A DNA stretch of 64,000 bases from assembly GCA_019057385.1 (NCBI GenBank), contig JAHQJS010000004.1:186001-250000 (forward strand), in the 5' to 3' direction. Source of the DNA: Candidatus Borrarchaeum weybense. Its GTDB lineage: Archaea; Asgardarchaeota; Sifarchaeia; Borrarchaeales; Borrarchaeaceae. A program made the position numbers and the translations under genes. Below the pieces are notes generated by a model that did no database searches, was not told the DNA's origin, and saw nothing but the letters and a program-made list of their open reading frames with translations. This document shows, one piece after another, positions 34,017 through 42,737 of this stretch. Each line of letters opens with the position of its first letter. The stretch's first letter is position 1.

Positions 34017-37000
34017 TTACATAAAAAGGTCAAGTCTTCTTATACCGATAATAGATCCAAAATCTACGTTTAATGCGTCAAGAACCTGTGTGAAGATACT
34101 TTCAACATGTTTTTTGTATTTTTCTGTGTCTATTTCATCAATCGAAGCTATTTCAACAGGTTTTACACCAGGCTCCCCCCTCACCTTCACAAATGAAATA
34201 ATGCTACCAGGCTCGATGTCTCTGTTCAATAATCTTGCAGCCTTTACATGTTGAGGTGTCGTCTTTTGATAACTTTTCAAGTTTCTAGTCATTTGAACAC
34301 GAAATGCGAGTTCCTCTAATGAATATTCGAGATTTTTCAATTTATCTAGACATGTCTTTACTATCGTACGTATTTTGTTTCTAGCTATTTCGAAGTCATC
34401 TTGAACTTTTACTTCCGAAAGCACATTCATCATTTCGAAAAATGCGTCTTGAAGGAATAATGGAGTATGACGCTTTTTTCCCGTCAGTCCTTTAATATCC
34501 ACAGAGCCGCTTTCATATACACCTAGATAGTTCTTTTTTCTCCCTGAAAGAGCAACATATCTGTAAATCTTGTCAATATCTAAATCAATATCAAGAGTGT
34601 GTTTGCACCATTGCGTAAGTTCTTCGATTTGGGACTCTGAAGGATTTTCTAAGAATACAGAGTCAGTATCTCCATAGATAACAGAGATATCCATTTTCTG
34701 AGCCTTTTCGATAGTTTGTGTAATGATAAATCTTCCGAGAGCTGTTGTACTTTCAGCCACCGGCAGGCAATATAAGGGAAAGTGTTCTGCGCCAAAGACG
34801 CCATAGAACGCATTAATAATAAGCTTTAAGGCCTGTTGAATAACATAGTATAGTTCTTGTGTTTCTTTGCCTAACGTTTTGTTTTTTGACTGTGGCTTAA
34901 ACCATTTCAGTCTTATGTCTCTTAGAAATCCAATAATAAGACCTGCAAGGCCTCGTTGTTTTTTACAAACCCAATGGTCTGTATCCGGTATAAGATTTTG
35001 TTTACATTCTGGATGTGTACACCTTACAGTCTCATAACTAAGGTTATGGACTTTTATAATGGAAGGATACAAGCTATTTCCAGTTACAGCTGGCTTGCCA
35101 TTACGTCTGACAATAACAGTACTGTTAGGAACTGCAACACACCATACTTTTCCGAAATAATTCTCTCTTTGTATACGATTATGCTGACCGTTAAACACAT
35201 TTTTTCTTGTATAACTTAAAAGGCAGCGATAACTAACATGATCTTTGTATACGGTGTCAAAAATCTTACAATCTCGTACTTCTTTTCTTATTGCACAACC
35301 ATATCCGAGTCTAAGCGCAAGTTCTTGAAAATCGTTTGCTCTTTCCTTATATGTAGAGGAAAAAGAAAGACATTTTCCTTTATACCAACTTCCGTCTCCT
35401 AAAATCATGGAATCAAATAGAAGTTTTAAATGTTTTTTTTCAAATCCAAGAATTTTTCTTGGAATTCTCTTCTTATAAGAACCATTTTCTTCGATTAATC
35501 CTTTTTCTTTGACCAACCAGTTCTTAAATTCCCTTTTGAATTTAACATTGTGAATTTCGAATACTCTATGGTTTTTTCCACGCCTAGTATATTCATATTC
35601 TTTGAATGGAAAACCAAGATGTGTTAAAGCGGATCTTATGTGGTGAAAGTTTTTCGTTTTTGATTGAGAGATTTGAATACCTTTTGTTATAATAGATCCA
35701 TCAGTTAAGAACCATCCTAAAAAGGGAAGAAATTTCTCTGGCGAAAAAACATTATTTCCTATGATAATATTGTCAGACTTACCGACCCATTTGCCAAAAG
35801 AAGGAATTCTGAACCAACTGCGCTCGCTTAGTTCTTGTGCTTCTGCGAATTCAAGCTTATTTTCCCAAACCGTTTTTTTTCTTTCATTAGTTCTTCTGTT
35901 GAACACCACTCTATGATTTGGTGTAACTAGTAGATCTAAACCACCTTTGATTGAGAAATTATACATCTCTCCTTCGTAATCATACTCAAAAATCCTTTGA
36001 TGTTCTTGAAACTCTATCTCACCTGCAGAAATATTTACAGTTGCAATTTTTGGAGAACGATTAGTGTTCTTTAGTCTAGCTAATGTATGCCAGCCATCGT
36101 CTGTAAGTATTTCAGTATCTTCCGAAAAGCATGCAAAATCCAAGACAACAACGTCAAAATGAACGCCCGGCAAGGGGTCAATAACAATGGCACCTTTGTA
36201 TTTCTTTCCTTTTATTATTGCCTGCGTTGAAGCCTCTCCTCCTTTTGCCTCCTTGATGTCGTTTGGTAATGGGATCAGATAATCATTCTTTCTATGTTCA
36301 TAATAAAACAGATTTTGAATCCAAGAAGATACACTTTGACGCGTAACATCTTCAAGAGACAAATGGGAAATTCTCATCAGTAGCATTATCAATTTCCAGA
36401 CAAGGTTTTCACTATAGCGAGTAAGGTCTAAGGTAATCTTTCCATCTCTAAAGCAATAACTGGCTAAATCTAATAGAGGCAACTTCGAAAGTGGGTGCTC
36501 TACTTTTATTTTTTCGATGTCTAATAACGCTTTGGCTACGGTATTGAGGTCAGTAGTTTTATATTTTGCAGAGAATGCATATATCTGAACAGCTCGGTTG
36601 TTAAAGAACCTGTAAAGATCTACATGGATATTTCTCGACAGAGCAACAAAATCTTTTCTAATGATCAATGGGATGTCAGCTCTTCGAAATCCAAGGTGGT
36701 TAAGAGCCCGATAATACAAATAAGGCATATCGAATTTGTCACCATTATACGTTAAAATAACTGGATATTCGTTGAAGATCTGAAATATTTCTCGAAGAAG
36801 TTCTTTTTCCTTTGAAAAATACTCGATCCTTACATCTTCAAGGTTATCTTTGGCGTCTCCAATTTCCACATCTTTTCTTTCAAGGATTAGTATTCGCTTT
36901 TGCCCATCCGATGCTACAACAGAGACACACCCAACAGGGAAATTTGCTTGTTCAGGTCTTGGAATTGCGTCTGCAAAAGGTGAGATAACTTCAATATCAA

Positions 37001-37676
37001 TAGCCACACGTTTTATATCAGGTATGGGTGATAAAAAGAGAGATACATTCTCTTCCAGCAGTTCTTTCACTTCTTTTGGTTCATCTTCAAATAGTCGCCT
37101 AATTTCTTCTTTAATCTCTGCCGGCACGATTGCTGCGCTATTAAGCTGGTTATCAAAGACTTCATAAGGCAAACCGGGTGTTAACTCTAAATCCGCTATG
37201 TAACATTTGTGATATGGAATATTTGCTTCCCACGCCGTTGGTAGTAACTCTCGAATAGCCCCTGTTCTCCCACCTATTGCAAGTGGGTCTTTAGCAATTA
37301 TTTTTGTCATTTTTATAGACCTATCTTGCAAAAGATCCTTTTTTTCAACCGTTTCCATATCCAAAAATCCTGTATGGTTCGTTATCTTAGAGTTGTTTTT
37401 CAGCTCTTCAATGGAAATATTTGAAAAGCAATAAGGATGATGTTCTGAGTAGTCATGCCAGAAATAAATTGACTGATTTCTTGGATCATAAAATCGTGCC
37501 GCCGCACAACTAGTCTTTCCATCATATTCAACTGAAAGCAAAAAATCTGTCTTTTTAGTTGTTAGTTCTTTAGCCTCTAATTCAGTTATTTTCTCTTCTT
37601 TTGAGGATTTTTCTTTCTTTTTTTGTGGTTCATAAGATTCAAAAAACTGATCAAGTGTAGTTTCTGAGAAATCCAT
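34017..37676 (-). CDS. Family B DNA polymerase, interrupted by an intein
   Basis: A 1219-residue precursor; without the intein it is 867 residues, normal for archaeal PolB. Exonuclease motifs: RVAIDIEV (Exo I), LTYNGDKFD (Exo II) and YCFRDGKITLD (Exo III). Polymerase motif A is DFA|SLYPSII, split by the intein; motif B is KLIINAFYGVFG and motif C YGDTDS. The N-terminal region contains a charged, lysine-rich stretch (15-45) of unknown use. It is a replicative or repair polymerase with proofreading. ATG at 37676 has GGAG upstream. Confidence 0.95.
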   Translation of the reverse strand: MDFSETTLDQFFESYEPQKKKEKSSKEEKITELEAKELTTKKTDFLLSVEYDGKTSCAAARFYDPRNQSIYFWHDYSEHHPYCFSNISIEELKNNSKITNHTGFLDMETVEKKDLLQDRSIKMTKIIAKDPLAIGGRTGAIRELLPTAWEANIPYHKCYIADLELTPGLPYEVFDNQLNSAAIVPAEIKEEIRRLFEDEPKEVKELLEENVSLFLSPIPDIKRVAIDIEVISPFADAIPRPEQANFPVGCVSVVASDGQKRILILERKDVEIGDAKDNLEDVRIEYFSKEKELLREIFQIFNEYPVILTYNGDKFDMPYLYYRALNHLGFRRADIPLIIRKDFVALSRNIHVDLYRFFNNRAVQIYAFSAKYKTTDLNTVAKALLDIEKIKVEHPLSKLPLLDLASYCFRDGKITLDLTRYSENLVWKLIMLLMRISHLSLEDVTRQSVSSWIQNLFYYEHRKNDYLIPLPNDIKEAKGGEASTQAIIKGKKYKGAIVIDPLPGVHFDVVVLDFACFSEDTEILTDDGWHTLARLKNTNRSPKIATVNISAGEIEFQEHQRIFEYDYEGEMYNFSIKGGLDLLVTPNHRVVFNRRTNERKKTVWENKLEFAEAQELSERSWFRIPSFGKWVGKSDNIIIGNNVFSPEKFLPFLGWFLTDGSIITKGIQISQSKTKNFHHIRSALTHLGFPFKEYEYTRRGKNHRVFEIHNVKFKREFKNWLVKEKGLIEENGSYKKRIPRKILGFEKKHLKLLFDSMILGDGSWYKGKCLSFSSTYKERANDFQELALRLGYGCAIRKEVRDCKIFDTVYKDHVSYRCLLSYTRKNVFNGQHNRIQRENYFGKVWCVAVPNSTVIVRRNGKPAVTGNSLYPSIIKVHNLSYETVRCTHPECKQNLIPDTDHWVCKKQRGLAGLIIGFLRDIRLKWFKPQSKNKTLGKETQELYYVIQQALKLIINAFYGVFGAEHFPLYCLPVAESTTALGRFIITQTIEKAQKMDISVIYGDTDSVFLENPSESQIEELTQWCKHTLDIDLDIDKIYRYVALSGRKKNYLGVYESGSVDIKGLTGKKRHTPLFLQDAFFEMMNVLSEVKVQDDFEIARNKIRTIVKTCLDKLKNLEYSLEELAFRVQMTRNLKSYQKTTPQHVKAARLLNRDIEPGSIISFVKVRGEPGVKPVEIASIDEIDTEKYKKHVESIFTQVLDALNVDFGSIIGIRRLDLFM
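35076..36131 (-). other. Intein with LAGLIDADG homing endonuclease, in PolB motif A
   Basis: 352 residues, Cys516 to Asn867 of the precursor. N-terminal splice block CFSEDTEILTDDGWHTLA; block B TPNHRV with the conserved His; C-terminal block VWCVAVPNSTVIVRRNG ending AVTGN before the +1 Ser. The two endonuclease helices are FLGWFLTDGSI and LLFDSMILGDGSW, each with its aspartate, so cutting activity may be intact. The residue before the terminal Asn is Gly rather than the usual His. The insertion point is within the DxxSLYP active site, a known hot spot for polymerase inteins. Confidence 0.93.
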
Positions 37677-37710
37677 GTATTTCTCCTCAAAGTTATTTCT
37701 AATTCTGAAA

Positions 37711-38868
37711 TCAACTATCTTTATTTGAAGCGTTCCTTAATATTTTTTCAATTCTATCAATAACGTTTTGCCAACGATATTTCTCTACATTTTCTAAACT
37801 TTTTTCCACGAATTTATTGTACGTTTGTTTATCGTCAATAAGTCGCAAGATCTCATTCTTTAACGAAACCTCATTATTTGGTTCAAATACGACTCCTCCC
37901 AGACCAATCGTTTCAGCAATTGCCGTACAATCTGAGCCAATAACAGGTGACCCACATGCTTGAGCTTCTAAAATCGGTAACCCAAACCCTTCGTAGAGAC
38001 TTGGTATGACAAAAATGTCACTTGCAGCATAATAACTTGGTAATTCCTCCTCAGAAACGCGACCTGAAAATATTACTCTATCTGTTATATTCAGTCTTTT
38101 TGTAATCTTCACAAGGCTTTTTCTTTCCCTTCCGCTCCCCACAATTATTATTTTAATTCTTACATCCTTTCGATCGTTTTTAATTAATTTTACTGCCTTT
38201 AAAAGGCAATGCAATCCTTTATGAGCCTCAAGACGACCCACATAGAGTATTACGGTAGCATCTCCTATATTAAGGAGATCTCTAATATGTTTCCCAGATA
38301 TATTAGGATTAAATCTATTTAAATCGACTCCATGAGGTACAACTTCACTATTTATACGATAACGCTGCTTAACTTCATCCCTAATATATGAACTATGCGT
38401 TACAATTCGATTAAATTGTACAAATGACAGCCAAAATTTGAATATTGCATCATATTTTATAAGTGAAAGTTTGTCTAAACCTCTTTTATAAACAGAAAAT
38501 GTAAGACCATGATGATCAAATACACAAGGTTTATTATAAAGGCGTTTAATTAAAAAAACCAATAAAAAATCAATAAACGAGTGTGTTTCTACACAGAACA
38601 CATCATACTGACCTAGAAAACGCAATGCTTTTTTAAGATAAGGAGTCAAAGAGATTTCATGAAGAAGAGGTACTTTTGAAAGAATTCGTGGAAAAGAAAA
38701 CACTTTATAATCAGATAGAGTTCTGAGCGCCTGAGAATCATACCATGGTCCCGTAACAAATACAGTTACATTATGACCCATTTTCTCTAAACCCAGTACA
38801 ATTTTCCTGACATAATCGCCTCTACTATCTGGTGATTTGAAATAGTGCATCAAGAAAGCAATTTTCAT
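37711..38868 (-). CDS. GT4 family glycosyltransferase
   Basis: A 385-residue GT-B enzyme: N-terminal IAFLMHYFKSPDSRGDYVRKIV, linker and donor region VILYVGRLEAHKGLHCLLKA, and the EGFGLPILEAQACGSPVI motif with the conserved Ex7E pattern. The donor is probably a nucleotide sugar. A TTTATAAATAC box lies about 25-35 bases upstream of the ATG at 38868, so the mRNA is almost leaderless. It is the first gene of the glycan island on the minus strand. Confidence 0.88.
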   Translation of the reverse strand: MKIAFLMHYFKSPDSRGDYVRKIVLGLEKMGHNVTVFVTGPWYDSQALRTLSDYKVFSFPRILSKVPLLHEISLTPYLKKALRFLGQYDVFCVETHSFIDFLLVFLIKRLYNKPCVFDHHGLTFSVYKRGLDKLSLIKYDAIFKFWLSFVQFNRIVTHSSYIRDEVKQRYRINSEVVPHGVDLNRFNPNISGKHIRDLLNIGDATVILYVGRLEAHKGLHCLLKAVKLIKNDRKDVRIKIIIVGSGRERKSLVKITKRLNITDRVIFSGRVSEEELPSYYAASDIFVIPSLYEGFGLPILEAQACGSPVIGSDCTAIAETIGLGGVVFEPNNEVSLKNEILRLIDDKQTYNKFVEKSLENVEKYRWQNVIDRIEKILRNASNKDS

Positions 38869-38953
38869 TGAAAAGTCCGCTCTCCCGTTTTTAAGTATTT
38901 ATAAAACGTAAGATAGATTTTACAAACTGTATTACTCAATTATTCTTCTAAAG

Positions 38954-40324
38954 TCAATTGTTTTTTATGAGGTTATAGATAAGAATATCAGGTCCATTCT
39001 GAGCTAGATCTCTTATTTTTCCAGGCAGAGCATATTCTTGGATCCCTGCCAAAGGTGATGTGAGGACACCAATAATTTGCGTGAATATACTAAATCCGAG
39101 TAATATGTAAAAGAAAACCCAAAAATACCTATTGGATGAAAACTTTTCTAGAGTTTTTCCTAACGGCAATACAAAACATGGAAGAATATCTGTTAAGAAT
39201 CGAGGACCAAAAGACAGTCCACCATGCCACCATGTATATGTTGAATAGAATAAAAGAATGGCAAAGAATGAAAGGATAAACAACGTTGCCTCTTCTTTAT
39301 TTGATTTAAAGAAATAGAAAAATCCAGGAATTGACAAAATCAAAATTGGCGAATAGATAAATAAACCTCTTCCAGGGCTGAATAGAAGCCCATATAAGCC
39401 AAAGAAAGGGTTTGTCGAAAATACTGAAGAAATCGAAGTATAATCATAAAGAAGATCGTAATAATATCCCATAATAAATGGATTATCAAAACATAGAAAG
39501 TTATAGAAAAGGAGTAATGAAAGGGCAGGAACTGTTCCGATAATAAAAAGAATGAAGGTTTTCACTATTTGTGATTTTAATACAAAATAAATCAAGATAG
39601 GTATACTTATGAGAATATTTGAGAACCTTACAGTAACTGCTATCCCCATAATAATGCCTGCGAAAAAATGTCCATTGGTTTTCTCATATTTTGTATTTAA
39701 TATAACCAGATATACCACAAAGAAATTCAAGAACATAGATAATGATTGGGCATAGAAAGTCTTAGCATATATCCATGAGGTCGTGCCGAAAGCTAGTGTT
39801 ATTGATGTAAAAAGAGCGGAATTATCATTAAATTCCAGTTCAGTTAATAGATTATGAAACAGTACAATGGTTAAAGCAGCGGAGATTGAACTAAGCATCG
39901 CCATTGGAACGTATGTAACTGAAATGTAAGATAAATTTATTCCTAGGGAATTTAATAGTATCCAGATTCCTTTTCCGATTAAAAAGAAGGGAATGGCGAT
40001 AAAAGATTGGCCTGGTGGTAATGTGGAGTAATAATGTCCATTATAATAACCAATGCCCATTCTTGATTCTAATTTCCAAGGTGTGTATATTTCCAGTGCT
40101 TGATCGACATACAAATTCTGGAAATCGGTGATTGATACTGTTAATAACCAATAGCTAGATTCATCAGGAGAATAATAATGTGCGATTGAAACTGAGTATA
40201 TTATAAAAGTAAGAAGAAATAACTTAAATCTAGTTTTGTCATTCCAAATTAAATTTATAATGAAATCTGCGATATCTTTAAATTTATTGCGAATTGAGAA
40301 GATTCTCACTCTTGATAGCACCAT
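38954..40324 (-). CDS. GT-C-like polytopic membrane protein
   Basis: About 456 residues from the ATG at 40324. The frame extends upstream to 40453, but the extra residues are hydrophilic and overlap the divergent gene. It has 11 or so hydrophobic segments, a first loop with SPDESSYWLLTVS holding an acidic pair, and YYSTLPPGQSFIAIPFF. It is a paralogue of the 17064 gene (RGLFIYSP, GGLSFGPR shared). Likely transfers a sugar from a polyprenyl carrier outside the membrane. Confidence 0.75.
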   Translation of the reverse strand: MVLSRVRIFSIRNKFKDIADFIINLIWNDKTRFKLFLLTFIIYSVSIAHYYSPDESSYWLLTVSITDFQNLYVDQALEIYTPWKLESRMGIGYYNGHYYSTLPPGQSFIAIPFFLIGKGIWILLNSLGINLSYISVTYVPMAMLSSISAALTIVLFHNLLTELEFNDNSALFTSITLAFGTTSWIYAKTFYAQSLSMFLNFFVVYLVILNTKYEKTNGHFFAGIIMGIAVTVRFSNILISIPILIYFVLKSQIVKTFILFIIGTVPALSLLLFYNFLCFDNPFIMGYYYDLLYDYTSISSVFSTNPFFGLYGLLFSPGRGLFIYSPILILSIPGFFYFFKSNKEEATLFILSFFAILLFYSTYTWWHGGLSFGPRFLTDILPCFVLPLGKTLEKFSSNRYFWVFFYILLGFSIFTQIIGVLTSPLAGIQEYALPGKIRDLAQNGPDILIYNLIKNN

Positions 40325-40373
40325 AACTTTCTTATAGCCTTGTTCTTTCCATCTTGGGCAACGAGGTTGTGTA

Positions 40374-42176
40374 ATGTCTAAAATCTGGCGGTCTAACACT
40401 TTTATTTTATTAGTGCTTTTTTGCGTTTCTGTTCTTATTAGGGTTATTCCCATGCAAAAATGGGTTTATGGATTAGATGAAGCTATGCATCTAATTGCAC
40501 CCTCTTTTCTTGCAGGATCTAAAGACCCAGGTACCAAACCAGGCTACGCTTTTATATTGATCATTATTTTTATAATTCTAAATAGTCAGCATCCATTTTT
40601 TGCGCGGTTGTTGACAGTTATCTTTACAAGTTTAATACCTTTTGTTGGTTTTTCTTTTGGCAAAAAACTTGGAGGAGAAAAGACTGGTTTGATTACTGCA
40701 ATTTTCTTAACGTTTCATCATAGGCTTTTTGATCTTTCCTACTGGATTATGACAGATGTTCCATTCACATTTCTCTCATTTCTTAGTACTTATTTCGTCG
40801 TCTGTAATGTTCAAAAGTCTGAGAAATCTGAAACAAATATACATCTCACATTAATTACAGGCATACTTTGTGGGCTCTCATATTTATTTCGACAAATAGG
40901 GATTTATCTTGTCCTCATGGTTATTCTACTGTATTTTGTAACAAAGGGCAACTTGGCAGTCAAGTTTAAGGGTTTTATTGGATTTTTTATGGGAGTAACA
41001 ATCATGTTATTTCCATGGTTTCTTTGGAGTTATATTCAATTTGGTGTTTTAGACCCTGCTACTTCTGTTATTAATATTTCTTCTTTTCCCGTTATCCATG
41101 TCAATTTATTGACCTATATTTTGCTTTTCCTTGTCCTAACCGCTTCTAGTGTAATAATATGTTTGATAATTCATTATAGAAACAAATATTTTGGAATAAA
41201 AAAACAGCTTGGTATTTTTGTTGCATGTAGCATTTCTGCCTTCTATGTTTTTGCATTAATTTATTTTGTATATTTTAAAACAAAAGGTGTCTTTAAACTT
41301 CTACTTTATTATTTCGTACAAATACCTGGGTTGGTATTAGGATTCGATCTAATTAATCAGTATCAGGTAACTCCTTATGCTATCATCATTTCAATCATTA
41401 TCTTCCAAATTTTATTAGTTGGACTTGTGATCGGCTATCGAATGAACAGGCTATTTACGAGGGTTACCCTACTCTCCATTATTATATTGCTTATATTTTT
41501 GGTGAACATTATTTATTATAAATCACGCTATTTTTATCCAATTATTCCTTTGCTAACACCCTTTTTGTGGATTGGGTTGTTTAAAATCAGGGATTCTTCA
41601 ATTTCCGTTTTACGAAAATTTTACTATCGGTATCCTAACTATTTTAGAAAGGGTTTCTTACTCTCATTTCATAGATCATGCAGTCTTATCATAAGCATTA
41701 TGTTTATCACTGTAATTCTATTTCCGAATATTGTAGCAGACGGCTTAGCAAATAATGATTATTTATCAACTGATGACATGGTTGTTACATCTCCATTATG
41801 GAGAGAATATATCGAGGCTGCTCTTTGGTTTAAAGAAACTAGTGATCCGCAAGCTAAAGTGATGGCATTTAAAAACTTTGATTTTGAGTATTATTCGCAA
41901 CGAAAGTGTATCGCACCGTCTCAACGAATATATAATGAATACTTTCGAAACAATAAACAAGCATATGTCACGGAATTAATGACTTATATGAAGGCAAACA
42001 ACATAACCCATATCGTTTTTGGGCCTTTTGGATATTCAGATAATATCCTATTTTGGCTTTCTGATCCAGATACAGCACCTTCTTATGTAGAAGTAATTTA
42101 CTTAAGAAATTCGCCTAAAGTAATCATATATTTGATTCAATGGTCCAAATTTACGCCAGCATCTCCTTTTGATTAA
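40374..42176 (+). CDS. GT-C family glycosyltransferase (ArnT/PMT-like)
   Basis: A 600-residue protein with about 12 hydrophobic segments. The first loop WVYGLDEAMHLIAPSF carries the Asp-Glu pair, and MTDVPFTFLSFL matches the second conserved element of the family. A soluble C-terminal domain follows (about 460-600; DDMVVTSPLWREYIEAALWFKE). ATG at 40374 has GAGG upstream. It is divergent from the 38954 gene with about 50 bases between starts, so their promoters overlap. It is probably a lipid-linked-sugar transferase. Confidence 0.78.
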   Translation: MSKIWRSNTFILLVLFCVSVLIRVIPMQKWVYGLDEAMHLIAPSFLAGSKDPGTKPGYAFILIIIFIILNSQHPFFARLLTVIFTSLIPFVGFSFGKKLGGEKTGLITAIFLTFHHRLFDLSYWIMTDVPFTFLSFLSTYFVVCNVQKSEKSETNIHLTLITGILCGLSYLFRQIGIYLVLMVILLYFVTKGNLAVKFKGFIGFFMGVTIMLFPWFLWSYIQFGVLDPATSVINISSFPVIHVNLLTYILLFLVLTASSVIICLIIHYRNKYFGIKKQLGIFVACSISAFYVFALIYFVYFKTKGVFKLLLYYFVQIPGLVLGFDLINQYQVTPYAIIISIIIFQILLVGLVIGYRMNRLFTRVTLLSIIILLIFLVNIIYYKSRYFYPIIPLLTPFLWIGLFKIRDSSISVLRKFYYRYPNYFRKGFLLSFHRSCSLIISIMFITVILFPNIVADGLANNDYLSTDDMVVTSPLWREYIEAALWFKETSDPQAKVMAFKNFDFEYYSQRKCIAPSQRIYNEYFRNNKQAYVTELMTYMKANNITHIVFGPFGYSDNILFWLSDPDTAPSYVEVIYLRNSPKVIIYLIQWSKFTPASPFD

Positions 42177-42254
42177 CTGGCGATTCTTTGAGAAACAATG
42201 TGCTTTTTCGGCCAGATATTTGAATTTGTGTTAAAGATTTTACAAAGTTAGATT

Positions 42255-42502
42255 AGTGAACTACCATCCAACAAGTGGAATGGCTTCCTGCTTCACAGAC
42301 GACCTGCGGCGTCTCTAACCATACCGTTACCTGGTATCGGCTTAACACAGGCTTTAAATCGGGTAGTCCCTGCCCTAATGTGTCCCCTTCCAGACCCACT
42401 GGGCTTTACGGCATACAGGGTTCAGAAGGGTACTCGCATGCCGACCTCTTGCCTGCAGGTAGACACATGTCATATGTGTGCGAAAACCTATTTAAAATTT
42501 AG
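42255..42502 (-). mobile_element. Relic of an IS605/IS1341-type (TnpB) element: 3' part and right end
   Basis: A GC-rich block unlike its AT-rich surroundings. The minus strand ends with GAAGCAGGAAGCC, then a hairpin CCAT(T)CCA / TGGATGG, then TAGTTCAC at 42256, the arrangement of IS605-type right ends. Upstream, the frame reads LPAGKRSACEYPSEPCMP and, after a stop, KPSGSGRGHIRAGTTRFKAC up to RDAAGRL, resembling the low-complexity tails of TnpB proteins. No RuvC or zinc-ribbon core is left, and no left end is seen. If the reading is right, the region would also contain the former guide (omega) RNA scaffold. Confidence 0.5.
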
Positions 42503-42737
42503 AGTGACATGGGTGAAAGTGAAAATAGTAATGCACTTCATCCCCCCAACACGATGAGGGGTCTTCTTGCGAAGAAATGATAAAATAACTTGAGAAAAAA
42601 TGGACGAACTCACATTGAGTAATGAAGATGACATTATGAAAATCGGATAAGATTATGAGTAATCTAGTTAACTTTGATAACAATAAAATTATCTTTACAG
42701 AAACGTGAATAAAATTTAGATTGGAGTTCAGCAATCT
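42503..42737. other. Non-coding gap before the tandem membrane-protein genes
   Basis: AT-rich apart from a CCCC...GGGG inverted pair near 42541-42557 that could form a weak hairpin. I see no gene, tRNA or strong promoter. A short open frame on the minus strand has no ribosome site and hydrophobic low-complexity content, so I treat it as noise. Confidence 0.4.

Noticed and set aside
35076-36131. Reading the PolB insert as two separate genes or a frameshift
   Set aside because: The frame is continuous and all splice blocks are present, so it is an intein.
40325-40453. Longer N-terminus of the 38954 membrane gene, overlapping the divergent 40374 gene
   Set aside because: The extra residues are hydrophilic and not membrane-like, and the overlap with the divergent gene would be unusual.
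42275-42502. Plus-strand open frame of 75 codons over the GC-rich block
   Set aside because: No ribosome site and a composition expected from the reverse of the transposon end; the minus strand explains the block better.
42492-42734. Minus-strand open frame of 80 codons
   Set aside because: Low-complexity hydrophobic and aromatic content, no ribosome site, and it lies across the transposon relic boundary.
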